From positions 124,001 to 188,000 of the forward strand of contig NW_005178753.1 of NCBI RefSeq assembly GCF_000350225.1: DNA of 64,000 nt. Direction: 5' to 3'. Made by a program: the position numbers and the translations under genes. The stretch is from Chondrus crispus (Eukaryota; Rhodophyta; Florideophyceae; Gigartinales; Gigartinaceae). Shown piece by piece: positions 54,604-64,000 of this stretch (position 1 is the stretch's first letter; the number at the start of each line of letters is the position of its first letter). The notes beneath the pieces are model-generated. The model did not search any database, was not told the DNA's origin, and worked only from the letters and a program-made list of their open reading frames with translations.

Positions 54604-56340
54604 CTAGTTAGCGAAGAACGTTCTAGAGGGAAGCTCGCCATTCGTGATACCAGTATGACGAAGAAGAAGAGCTCGCATCGTGTCCTGCCCATTGAAGATG
54701 GCACGGAGCCTGGGCACATTGGCAAGCACCTCAGGATCATACTGGCTCATGTTCTCATAATAGAAGCTGTCTCCATCTCGGATCCTAATGAACTCGCGCA
54801 CCCAAATTGCAAGCATAGTCGGACCCATTGAACTGACTCGCGGTTTATCCTCAGCCATAAGCCCAATCCACGCTTCAACGTTATCCACGGAGCCGTATGC
54901 AGTTTGCAGAGCAGACTGTACGTTCGTGTTTCTGGTAATGTCTGCAAAAGTTCTCGCTCTGTTTCCCCTTCTGAACCGCGCACGAACGTCATTGTAGAAG
55001 GGCACGCCATGGTCGCGCGATCGCTGAAGGTTCAATGCAATAAGGTCCAGACCATCTGCACCATTGACGTTCGTGAAAAGGAAGTTGCGCAGCGCATCCA
55101 CAACCATCAAGTCAACTTCTTGTGCCCTTGTGTTTGCAGCACCACGAAGGAAAGAGTCTATTCCGGTGTTCAGGATAAGATTGACGTTTGAGAAGAAAGT
55201 ATCCTGTAGAGTCAAGGGGCGCATGTTGCGGTTGCCACTGCGTTGACGGGACACCACGTTGTTCACGAGCGTGTGTCCGATACGGAATGCGGCCGTACTG
55301 AACAGGACGCTAACTGCGGGGTCGACGTTAGCTTGGAACCTCCTCCATAGAGGAAGACGGCGGCCTGTGATTGCGGGGTACCATTCGTCGAAGACAATCT
55401 TCTGGAACTGTGCGATGTTGATCTGGCGGGCAGTCTGGTACAGCCTTTCATCGTTGAAATCCGGAAAAGTGGTCTGGAGTTCAGTGGCAATGTCATTGTG
55501 TTCGCGAAGGAATATAGTGTGGATCGATGTGAGCATCGGGTGTTCATTTGACCGGAGATCGCCAGCGACGAAGAACTTTCTGTCAAGGCGAGGCTCATTC
55601 GACAAACGCATGCTGTTCTGAGGGAGCAAGTTATTCCGGCCCACTCTCATAAGACCGCCGCTATTCGTTCGCAGAAATCCGGCTCGTTCCTCACTTGCTC
55701 CATACACCGAGTCGAGATCCAACAACGATGTGAGCGAGTTGATGGGGCGAACCTCAGTACTCCTTTCCTCAACAGTGGCACGTCTGGAGCGGAAGAAGCG
55801 AAGCTGTCCTCCCGTTATGTTAGCTAACATAGGATCGTCCTCTGGGACATCAATGAAAAACGGCTCTCTCGGAACCGTCTCTCCATCCTCCGATGCCCCG
55901 TTGTTCACGGGAGTAGCCACAAGAGTATGATCGATGAACTGCCCAAAGAATGTGACGAGCTCATTCAAGCCGCGCCTCTCGCGAACATCCATAGTCTGCT
56001 TCGCTACAATGTTTGAAATGAGGCGAGGGGATGGGAGCGAACGAACATTATCTCTAATTCGGTCAGAGCTACGGCGGCCGAAGTAACTGAATTGAGGAAG
56101 CCTTGTGGAACCGAACAGCTGCCGTAAAGGAGTAGCCCTGTTGGTGCATGCACCATCAAAGCGACGGAACTCTTCCTCAGCGCAGTTCAAGCCCATACGT
56201 CCATCGAAGACCGCCGTACCAGCATCCACGGGGCCCTGATCCTCGCCGTCACGACCATTCCCTGCTGGCGGCTGAGCTTGAGACAATGCGATCAAAAGCA
56301 AAATGAGGGCAATGAAACTTAGAATAGAGGAGTGGGCCAT
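54604..56340 (-). CDS. Secreted animal-type haem peroxidase
   Basis: 578 residues with a signal peptide (FIALILLLIALSQA, residues 9-22). The peroxidase-cyclooxygenase domain fills the rest: TFFGQFIDHTL with distal His138, FLREHN with catalytic Arg279, and FRIGHTLVNN with proximal haem-ligand His356. NLQRSRDHGVPFYNDVR, EAWIGLMAED and RDGDSFYYEN are the usual C-terminal motifs. Spacing of His-Arg-His (141 and 77 residues) is near that of myeloperoxidase-type enzymes. It would oxidise small substrates or halides with H2O2 outside the cell; in red algae such enzymes are linked to oxidative burst defence and oxylipin or halogen chemistry, but the substrate cannot be read from sequence. Frame uninterrupted, no intron. 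Confidence 0.92.
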   Translation of the reverse strand: MAHSSILSFIALILLLIALSQAQPPAGNGRDGEDQGPVDAGTAVFDGRMGLNCAEEEFRRFDGACTNRATPLRQLFGSTRLPQFSYFGRRSSDRIRDNVRSLPSPRLISNIVAKQTMDVRERRGLNELVTFFGQFIDHTLVATPVNNGASEDGETVPREPFFIDVPEDDPMLANITGGQLRFFRSRRATVEERSTEVRPINSLTSLLDLDSVYGASEERAGFLRTNSGGLMRVGRNNLLPQNSMRLSNEPRLDRKFFVAGDLRSNEHPMLTSIHTIFLREHNDIATELQTTFPDFNDERLYQTARQINIAQFQKIVFDEWYPAITGRRLPLWRRFQANVDPAVSVLFSTAAFRIGHTLVNNVVSRQRSGNRNMRPLTLQDTFFSNVNLILNTGIDSFLRGAANTRAQEVDLMVVDALRNFLFTNVNGADGLDLIALNLQRSRDHGVPFYNDVRARFRRGNRARTFADITRNTNVQSALQTAYGSVDNVEAWIGLMAEDKPRVSSMGPTMLAIWVREFIRIRDGDSFYYENMSQYDPEVLANVPRLRAIFNGQDTMRALLLRHTGITNGELPSRTFFAN

Positions 56341-59300
56341 GGCAGACTTCGGAGGTTGGGCAGCTGCGAGTTCTCACTGAGAGTTGAGGGCTGGGCAATT
56401 AGATACCCCTTCTCAAGAGGAATGTTATATACCCATAAGTGCTTGTATTAAGCGTTCCTAGAGATCTATGACGGGAGCATTCATTATTGGTCTATCTAGT
56501 GTGCGTAAAACCTCTTTGCATGGTCATAATTCAGTACAGCGCTGTAGTCGCAAAAAAAAAACATGGAATGCAATACTGTACCCTCTCCCGTTTCACATCG
56601 AGTTGGTACTCGCAGTGATGGAGCGCACCCAGGCCGAATGAAGTCCCGAGTGCATATGGTTTTACGGTCTGGAAGAGAACTCTCCTTTTGTGGTGTACTG
56701 CATATCACAAGAGGTAGCCAGGCGGAGCGTGTTAGGGTGTATAGAGTCATCCACTCAAATTAATGTTGTCTTGAAACACGCATTTCATGCAAAATTGGGC
56801 CCGACTGCAGAGATTAATTTGGAGGCAAGAATCCACCACCACTTCTCGCGGCACACTTTGATGGGGGTTAGAGTAGCAACAGATAGGCTGTTGTTGAAGT
56901 TACGTTAGTACTAAGGGGGCAACGTTGATGACGTTGATGATGGTGAGCTACTCTGCGGGGGGAGAAATCAGTGATTTCAGAGTTTCTTTGGTCACCTAGC
57001 GGGTGTGCTGCTATTATGTTCTGAGTCATTATGATGCTACCTGGGTCATGTTGTCAGAGTTTAAACAAGACGGGATGACTACATGCACATTCACAAGGTG
57101 CGTGGTGAGTATCGCAGAGAGATTGGACATAGATGGAAGATGTTGATGCGTTGAGGAGAGCAGAGAGAGATGGGACATTGATGGAAGAAGTAGATGCGTT
57201 GAGGAGAACAAATATCAGCTAGCTGGCATGGAAATTAGTTCTTATGGTGCTTTGGAGGGGAATTGACAACATTGAAAAGCATCGCTGGCAGCCCGGAAAT
57301 CCGCGTGATCAGAATATTCCCCTCGTGAGTTGTTTTACGCACTAAGATTGTACGCCCCAAACACACTTATGGAAGCTTATCGCTGGTGCACGGGGTGATC
57401 TGCACCACGTGTTCTGCCCGCAGTGCAATGCTGTATTGTACGCAACGCTCGACTAGACTTTCGCAGCCACGAACATGTTCTCACGGATACGTTCCTGGAG
57501 TGGTAAGGGATTCGGATCTCCTGTCTTCGAGCGGTCGCGTGAGTGAGCTAGCGTCAGCCGAGGGTCGCCTCTCCTTCGGAGGAAACTGTGTCCTTCCTTA
57601 CTCATTTCTGGCCTCTCAACAAACCTGCTGCCCTGCGCGCGTATACTTTGTAATTTCTCGTCATGGCGCTGCCCCCTTAGATGTGTAGTACTGTAGCGTA
57701 TTCCTACTCTAGTAGGCCACCATGGTATGCTGCCGTCTCATTGCCTGCTATGCATTTTTACTTCAGTCATGCGCTCACGTAAAATGGTTAGCTCTATAAC
57801 TTTTTGACGACATGCATGTGAGATCAGTTTTTGACTTTCTCCCATACTGTACAACAATGTTCTTCCAGTGGCGTACTCGCCCGCAAGGTTTGCAGAGCGC
57901 ATTTTTAGTGAAACTCAATAGTTTTCGAACATTTCCGTGTCTTTGTATGTCTCGGCCCTTCCTTCCACGTCAAGCCACTCATCCATGGCAGCAACGTAGC
58001 AAGCATGCGCCCCCTCTCCGCGGCCCCCTCTCCGCCCGACTGCCTTGACATCGACAGCGCCCCCTCCACCCGCGGGCGTTGCGACGCCCGCACGGGAACA
58101 CGGCCGCTTTACGGTACACGGCCCCGCAGTGTCTTCCGCCCGCTTGCGGGGCACCCGAGCACCCCGCCATCGTTGCCGCTCTGTACAGCATCAAGTTTGG
58201 GGAACTCGGTACAAGGCAGAAGATGTCTTTTGATAAAAATACAAAATTCTTCGATACAGTATAAGCAATGTGGCGGTGGAAGGCGATGACTTTCTTTTAT
58301 CGAAGAAAGTTATTAACCGAGGATGTATGACAAATTGTACTTATAAAGAGGTACTGTAGTGAAGTACCCTTCGTACCCTTCGAATCGTTACAGTATCGGG
58401 CCAACTGTTGACTGTAACCCAGAAAACCAGACGACGACGCAAAAGCTCATCTGAGCTTTTTCTCTGAAGAGCAAGGCAATTTACCCTTCGAAGGGTAGTG
58501 CGCTAATTTAAAGCGCACATTTTTAGCCATGCAGCGCTCTAAACAGTGCGCAACACAACCAGTGCGTCGCTAATATAGCGATATTACAGTATGTGACGCC
58601 CGGCAAGGGGCCGACTATTAGCTTTTCTTGTCGTACTGCACGAGGGCCATCCACTTGGAGATAGTCTCAGAAATAATCAAAAATGTTACCTTGTTCCTAG
58701 ATCATGCTCCCCAGCAAACGTGCCAGACACATGTAGGCGCGCTCTCCAGCGCGCGCGTGCAAATCCAAAAATTTGCCAAAAATTTAAATCCAGCGATGCA
58801 TCAAACCATTCTCATTTTGAGTTTCGAGTCGCTTTTTTCAGGTACTACTGTACTTAAAATTCATAATATTTGGGAGTTTACGCTGGTTCGAACCCGCGAT
58901 TACAGGTAGTTTTTTCATTTTTGCTTTTTGCTTGTTTATTCATGCAGAAACTGAGAAACTTCATGATTCTTCATGAAGAAACTACTTTAGACAACGGTAG
59001 CCACGACTTACACGTTGCCAACTTGTGCGTCGTGGTAATGCGCACGTGTGCCGTTGTAAAAGCTGTCACGTTCAACATAGGGTACTTTCGAGGCTCCTGG
59101 GAAAAGCAGCGATGTCAATCAGATGGAGGATAGACTCTATCTCGGGGCTGCGCGAGAGCACTGAACAAGGTTACTGTGATATCCTCAGGCTCTGGATCTG
59201 GACCTCTTGCCTCACATGAGGCAAGAGGGCCAGTGGCACTGGTCCAGGGCCCGGACCAACTTCCGCTTCCGCCCCAGACTAGGAAGGACGAGAAGGCAAG

Positions 59301-59700
59301 GGAAAGGTGATTTCTTCAGTTATGAAGGTCTATCTACAGCGGCTGAAGGCACATCCCTAAACAATGATAGCGACGAGGACGATGACATATTTTCGATGCC
59401 GCCTCACGACAAGCCTCCGACTCATTGGCTGCAGACGAAAATAACGATGTATCCATGGTTCCTGAATTCGCCGACAACTAACTAGCTCACTAACTCTAAC
59501 TTAAGACATACAAAGATGTCCAGAATAGGCACGAAACCCACGGTTACGTTTCGAAATTAAACGAGATGTGGTCGCACGCGGGTTGCTGGTCCAAAAGAGT
59601 GTACTACACAGCCTGCTATGACGCCTGATATCAGGCAAATGGACTGTCTCGACTTTTGGAGAGTGTGCCCTTCTATGATAGAAATCCTCCTACACAAAGC
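56341..59700. other. No gene seen; repeats and clustered hairpins
   Basis: A ~54-bp unit with GATGCGTTGAGGAGA is repeated twice at about 57111-57215. A GC-rich patch lies at 58010-58160. A run of palindromes occurs at 58388-58518 (separate entry). No convincing reading frame. Confidence 0.45.
58388..58518. repeat. Cluster of four consecutive palindromes
   Basis: TTACAGT...ACTGTAA (58388-58417), AAAAGCTCA-TC-TGAGCTTTT (58441-58460), TACCCTTCGAAGGGTA (58482-58497) and GTGCGCT...AGCGCAC (58498-58518) follow one another. They could be separate hairpins of one transcript, or subterminal motifs of a small transposon. Confidence 0.65.
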
Positions 59701-61410
59701 ATGCCAGTCCCGATTGCAGGCTCTCCCTCAGTCTTCTGCCCCAATATCGGCAAGCCCACCTCGCCATCCGCGTTTGCTCCTCCCACCGGTTATGCACCGG
59801 CCATGTTCAAGCTCAAACAATCTCGCTCCTCATCCGCCGCAACACCCCCGCCTCAAGCCTCTCAGCATCTCATCATATCCTCGAGGTTCAATCCAATCAT
59901 CAACGTCACCGCCGCTCCCCCTGCGCAATCTTCTAACCCGAATCTCGCATCAAACTTGGCAAGCCTCGATTCTTTGCCCTTAGCTTCCGCAGAGCAGCCA
60001 TCCTCTCCGACAACTCCATCCTTCGCACATTCAGCCCCGGTGCAGATTCCACGTCCCTCCGCTTCCCGCATCCCTGGAGATTCTCGTCCCCCCATCGACC
60101 CTTCCTTGGGTGCGTCCACTGCACTTGGTTCCCACATCATCTCGTTTTCACCCACTGCAGCCATCCCCCAGTCCATGCCGAACCTCACGCCCAGCTTTCC
60201 CGCAACCTTGTTTGGAGGCGTTTCGGCCGAGGACGAGCATGTAACTGTCTGGGAACCCCAGACTGGAAAGACTGTCGCAGGAAACGCTGCTCCCTACAGG
60301 CGTAATCTTGCCACCTGGTTGCAAGGACATCCCGGTTGGGAGGAAAAAGCCGATGAGCTCAAGTCATCGAAGAGGCGCTCAGCAGCACGTAGATCGAAGA
60401 GCGCTGCAGATTCTTTCGCGGCCCTCTGCTGTTATCCCGTTGCCAGCTTTCTCGCGAGCGATGGAGCGAGATGCTTGGAAGCACTCGGCGATGAAGATTT
60501 CTGCACCGAGGAGGCCATGATGACTTGGACGGCCGACGATTTTGTTCGACTTCAGGAAGCGCTGTTCCGTCTTGGACAAGAATGTCATGCGCAACAGTGC
60601 AACCCAGCGGAACTCGATGACAATCGCTGGGCCGATGTGGCTAGCCAGATAGGGGGTGCAAAGTTGCAGGGCACGATAGTTTCGTGTGCGCATCACATGT
60701 TGACGCGTGGAATCGCGAAGAGTAAGCGGGAACTGGCAGGCAACACAAGCATGCCAGGCTCATTTAGTTCCGTTTCGTTTGGCGGCGTGGACTACTCAGG
60801 GGTGGATGCGCCTGCATCGGTGGGCTCATATGAGAATGACGGGGCCGGGTTTGAGGCCTTTGCTCCCAATTCTTTGCCTTCTTTCCGTGGGAACTTGGGT
60901 GCCTCATTTCTCGAAAAATCATTTCGCGCACCTCGTGAACCTCGTGTGACGGTGTGGAATCCCAGCAATGGCCGGACGATCTCCGGAATTGCGGCTCCGT
61001 ATCGCAGAAATCTTGAAGCTTGGATGCTCCAACACCCGGGGTGGTGCCCAAAAGAAGAGGGTCAGTTGAGCTCTTCCCGCAGAAATCGCAGTCGAAAAGT
61101 GCGACCATCAAGCATCCCGACTGCTAGTGAAGGGGAAATGGAGCACGAGGCACTGGAGGGGTTGCTATTCCTTGCGAGGAGCCCGTCTGCCGATATGTCA
61201 AGTGGCACGGCAGCAGCCCAGCTTGGAAAGCAAATGGGAAAGGTCCGAGGGGGAAGGAATGGGGCTCAGGCGATAGACGTCAATTCGGATAGGAAGAAGC
61301 TCGGTAACACGTCAAGCATATCGAGTTCCTCGGCCGAGTATGGCTCTGACAACATTACCGATGAGGAGGACGAGGAAGACGCAGAAGAAGATTGCCGAAT
61401 GGAAATGTAG
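59701..61410 (+). CDS. BRK-SANT-BRK chromatin protein
   Basis: 569 residues from the ATG at 59701; the frame is open upstream only with non-ATG starts. After a Pro/Ser-rich N-terminus (1-175), residues ~178-212 read VTVWEPQTGKTVAGNAAPYR, NLATWLQGHPGWEE. The pattern G-x2-AP-x4-L-x-x-W-L-x-x-HPG-W matches BRK domains of Brahma/CHD chromatin remodellers. A second copy at ~413-453 reads RTISGIAAPYRRNLEAWMLQ, HPGWCPKEE. Between them (~273-330) lies a SANT/Myb-like domain, WTADDFVRLQEALFRLGQE, then RWADVASQIGG. The tail is acidic. A nuclear chromatin-associated regulator is likely; two BRK units flanking a SANT domain without a helicase is unusual. Confidence 0.65.
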   Translation: MPVPIAGSPSVFCPNIGKPTSPSAFAPPTGYAPAMFKLKQSRSSSAATPPPQASQHLIISSRFNPIINVTAAPPAQSSNPNLASNLASLDSLPLASAEQPSSPTTPSFAHSAPVQIPRPSASRIPGDSRPPIDPSLGASTALGSHIISFSPTAAIPQSMPNLTPSFPATLFGGVSAEDEHVTVWEPQTGKTVAGNAAPYRRNLATWLQGHPGWEEKADELKSSKRRSAARRSKSAADSFAALCCYPVASFLASDGARCLEALGDEDFCTEEAMMTWTADDFVRLQEALFRLGQECHAQQCNPAELDDNRWADVASQIGGAKLQGTIVSCAHHMLTRGIAKSKRELAGNTSMPGSFSSVSFGGVDYSGVDAPASVGSYENDGAGFEAFAPNSLPSFRGNLGASFLEKSFRAPREPRVTVWNPSNGRTISGIAAPYRRNLEAWMLQHPGWCPKEEGQLSSSRRNRSRKVRPSSIPTASEGEMEHEALEGLLFLARSPSADMSSGTAAAQLGKQMGKVRGGRNGAQAIDVNSDRKKLGNTSSISSSSAEYGSDNITDEEDEEDAEEDCRMEM

Positions 61411-62604
61411 TTTCGTTTCACATCGAGACTTTGCAAACACGCTGGAACAGAATTCCCCACAGGAGGGTAACGGGAAGAGCGGGAATGCCACCTACGTTAT
61501 ACGGTATGACGTAGCGCGGCGCAACGCGGGCGAGATACAGTGATGGAGGACTGTATTGCGGGTGGGCGAGGGGCGTGTCTTCGCCGCGGGCGAGCAAGGT
61601 CGCGCAGGCGCGGCGAATGTGCGAAATACAGCGGTGTAGCGCGACTCTCTCTTTCCCTCGCCCTCGCGGCGGCGGCGGCGGCTCAAAGATGCGACGCGGC
61701 CGCGGTTACAGTTGCGCCGCGGCGGCGCGCAGGGGGCTGCCCCGCGCCCCGTGCCCCGGTGCTCCTCTCTTCCGCGCGCGCAAGTGTAAGCACGGAAGCG
61801 ACCGGCTTTCACGCGTGCGCGGCGGCGGCGAGTCGCGAGTCGTGACGTCAAACGCCTCGGGTGGACATGCGTTTCATTCATGACGTCACCTGCGTCTTCG
61901 CGGGGCGGGCGGGAGGGAGGGAGGGAGGGAGGGGGAAGCGGGCGTGGGAGGGGGGGGGGCGGGACGGAGAAACCCGCCGAACAAAACCCGCCGAACAAAA
62001 CCCGCCGAACAAAACCCACCGAACAAAACCCACCGAACAGGGGGGGCGGGACGGAGAAACCCGCCGAACAAAACCCGCCGAACAAGCCCCGCGCGCCCGA
62101 CGCCCCCCGCGCCGACGCCGTTCCATTCGCCAGTTATTTCGCAGACAGTGAAATCAAATCAATCTCCGGTCATAAACTGGCGAATGAATGGTCGTAATGC
62201 ATTATCGCGCACACTTGTCAAACATTTATTCCTCATCATGCTAAGCAAGTGAACTGGCGGCAGCCTGAAACCGCCTCCCACAAGTCTCCAAGATCGAGAA
62301 CCCGAAAAGTCTCTCGCGCTTTGCGTGGCAAAAATAATATCACCCTGCCATGCTCCTCTTGCGCGACAGGACTACGCATCACAGCCTCGTCGCAACCGCC
62401 GCTTTCTGGCTCGCCACAACCGCCCCCCGCACGCACCCGCCACCGCCGCCACCGCCACAACTGCTACAACCTCCACGCAATCTCCCTCTCTGCGACCGCG
62501 ACACCCACCGCTACGCCTTCGGTTTAATCGCCTTGCGTTTGATAAGAGCCGAAACGGATATATATTGTAGTTTGTGCGAAGAGGACGACGGTTTGTCGGA
62601 CTCG
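61411..62604. other. No gene; GC-rich region with a minisatellite and inverted repeat
   Basis: GC-rich (61540-62110). A 14-bp unit AACCCGCCGAACAA is repeated at 61971-62040 and 62056-62085. CATTCGCCAGTTAT near 62125 has an imperfect complement near 62176-62190. Upstream of the hAT gene, it probably includes its 5' region. Confidence 0.55.
61971..62085. repeat. 14-bp minisatellite
   Basis: About five units of AACCCGCCGAACAA (some with CCACC for CCGCC), a G-rich interruption, then two more units. It is the result of replication slippage; frames across it are not genes. Confidence 0.8.
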
Positions 62605-63909
62605 ATGTCGTCCACCTGTCACGCAGCAGATAGGCGAAGTGGACAAGCTGGTGAGCCGTCGAGCAACAGTCCGGAGGCACCCTCAGTTTTAGAGGAAGAA
62701 GAAGAAATAACGCCGGTATACTCCAACGCGCTTTCGCCGCCGAAATTCCCTCCTCCAGTCCCCTCCCAGAGCGAGGCCCGCTCGCTCCGCCATCAGAGTG
62801 TACCTTTATTGGTTGCACCGGCAGGAACACGTACCTCAGCCGCCGGTCGCAGGAGTTCTGGTGGATCAAGCGGGGGACGAAAGCAATACTACGTCAAGGA
62901 GCAATGCTTCGATAAAATTATGGAAGACGGTGAGGTCATTGGCTCGTGTTGTAAGGGATGTGGGAAGGAAATAAGGGACAAGCAGCGAAGATCTCTCAAC
63001 ATGGGGAAGCATGTTTTACAGTGCCCTGTATATACTCAAGTAGTGAAGGATCGCGTCCTTTCAGAATCTAGTGCACTACAGAAGGAGAGGGGAATGTACC
63101 ACAGTAATATTGAGATAAGTTCGAAGAGAAAAGGATCCTTCTCGGCAGATTCCCCGACGGGGAAGAAACGCCGCATGAAAGAAAGTCCAGAGCGTGCAAA
63201 AGCCCTGACGTCTGCACTTCTTGAGGTTTTTGTCGAGCAAGCGTGGTCGTTCACGGCCCTGGACACTACCGCCGCTCGACCCAACGCTTTTATGAGGTTT
63301 CTGCAAATGGCAATGCCATGGTACGCTAGAGATTATTTCCCCACCCGGTTCTTGATGACAGGACGCAAGTTGAATGAGCTGTATGACTCCGTATTAGATA
63401 GAGTGTGTCAAAGAATATCCAGCGCCTTGGCAACTGGTTTCGGAACAATAATCTTTGACGGGTGGGGAGACGCAACCTCAGCTTCGGTCGTGAACGTTTT
63501 GCTGCGAACGGAAGCGACTGGATTGAGATTTGGGCGTCGGACGTTCTTCCTCGAGTCGGTCTACACGTCGCACGAGCGGGTGGGCGCTTCTGGATATATA
63601 CAGATTCTGGAGTCTGTGTTGCAAAAGTATGGTGGGATGGATCGTATTTGCGCTGTAACGAGCGATAGTGCACAATGCTGTGTGAACGCTCGAAATTTGC
63701 TAACGGAACGGTACCCGAAACTCGTCGGGGTACAAGACCAGGCCCATGTGGCGAACTTAGCAATGCAAGATATTGGCAAGTTGCCGTGGGTCAAAGAAGT
63801 TCTAGACCAAGTTGCTTGGGTTACGTCTGAAACGAGAGTGAAGATCAAATTGCGCGCGCGAATTAAGGAGGCCATCGAGAATTCAACAAAGTTGTTGGCT
63901 CCCAGGTGA
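62605..63909 (+). pseudogene. hAT-family transposase, cut by window end
   Basis: The frame is open from 62350; the ATG at 62605 (MSSTCHAADRRSG) is preferred. A BED-type zinc finger appears at ~62920-63035 (CCKGCGKEI ... MGKHVLQCP, pattern C-x2-C ... H-x4-C). IIFDGWGDATSASVVNVLL (~63450) is the first catalytic region (DUF659 type). CAVTSDSAQCCVNARNLL ... VQDQAHVANLAMQDIGKL is the second Asp with the C/D-x2-H motif. The frame stops at 63909 before the insertion domain and RW motif. Downstream bases give related-looking residues in other frames, so a frameshift is likely, and the rest lies outside the window. Confidence 0.8.
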
Positions 63910-64000
63910 ACACTCAGGCACAAGCGCCATTGGATACGGGCGAGGCACCTCTTGGAGGTGATGCTAGTATTCGCGGGCTGCACGGGAGCCCTCTTTTTCC

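Noticed and set aside
58868-58912. GGTTCGAACCC resembling the B box of a tRNA gene
   Set aside because: The T-arm does not pair properly, and no A box, anticodon arm or acceptor stem can be drawn on either strand.
61540-62151. Several long overlapping frames in the GC-rich minisatellite region
   Set aside because: High GC lowers stop-codon frequency and the 14-bp repeat creates periodic peptides. No codon-specific signal in one frame.

Overview
The window looks like nuclear DNA of a multicellular red alga, most probably a florideophyte close to Chondrus crispus. The reasons are intronless host genes (a complete DNA2 replication nuclease-helicase in one exon, a secreted animal-type haem peroxidase, a BRK/SANT chromatin protein), moderate GC content, and gene islands separated by long stretches of nested and decaying transposons. 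The species name is an inference from gene style; no sequence comparison could be run.

The outstanding object is a 19.2-kb DNA transposon at 155-19402. It has perfect 16-bp terminal inverted repeats starting CACAG and sits inside the reading frame of an older pogo-like transposase, whose two halves lie at 1-154 and 19403-20066 with a 2-bp CA duplication. It carries five genes: a DDE transposase resembling the CACTA/Plavaka group (N-terminal part damaged, main frame 2481-5603); a fusion of a bacterial-type DPPY DNA methyltransferase with a SET-like domain (5676-8678, minus); a ParB-like protein whose frame runs on, through two in-frame stops, into an Fe(II)/2-oxoglutarate dioxygenase domain (10267-14043); and two unrecognised, probably nuclear proteins (15209-16576 plus, 16670-18919 minus). 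The methyltransferase and ParB/dioxygenase genes diverge from a roughly 500-bp inverted repeat that serves as upstream region for both and even contains their first codons. Its spacer holds three 65-bp iterons with palindromic cores. The set suggests a mobile element that writes and possibly oxidises marks on DNA or chromatin, with its own DNA-binding sites. No capsid or packaging gene was seen in it.

From 19.4 to 30 kb the DNA is a transposon graveyard: pogo-like copies, a Harbinger transposase pseudogene (24831-26183), a DDE fragment (22370-22700), and a Myb/SANT-like Harbinger-type accessory gene (27614-29582) split by a 0.9-kb repeat. A Ty3/gypsy-type LTR retrotransposon fossil occupies 30092-37816 (minus). 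It is broken, has a purine tract next to one LTR, an additional zinc-finger-like frame before gag, and two younger insertions.

From 39.4 to 43 kb lie three paralogous genes for an unrecognised membrane protein family sharing the motif SAANVLMVALLKMNR, two membrane segments and an acidic FSDL(D/E) tail. A secreted cysteine-containing protein (44074-44679), a 450-bp pogo-like miniature element, DNA2 (46709-50095), a small secreted protein with a duplicated cysteine motif (53321-53749), a secreted haem peroxidase (54604-56340), a BRK-SANT-BRK protein (59701-61410) and an hAT transposase cut by the window end (62605 onward) follow. The remaining intergenic DNA shows short palindromes and tandem repeats but no convincing RNA genes.
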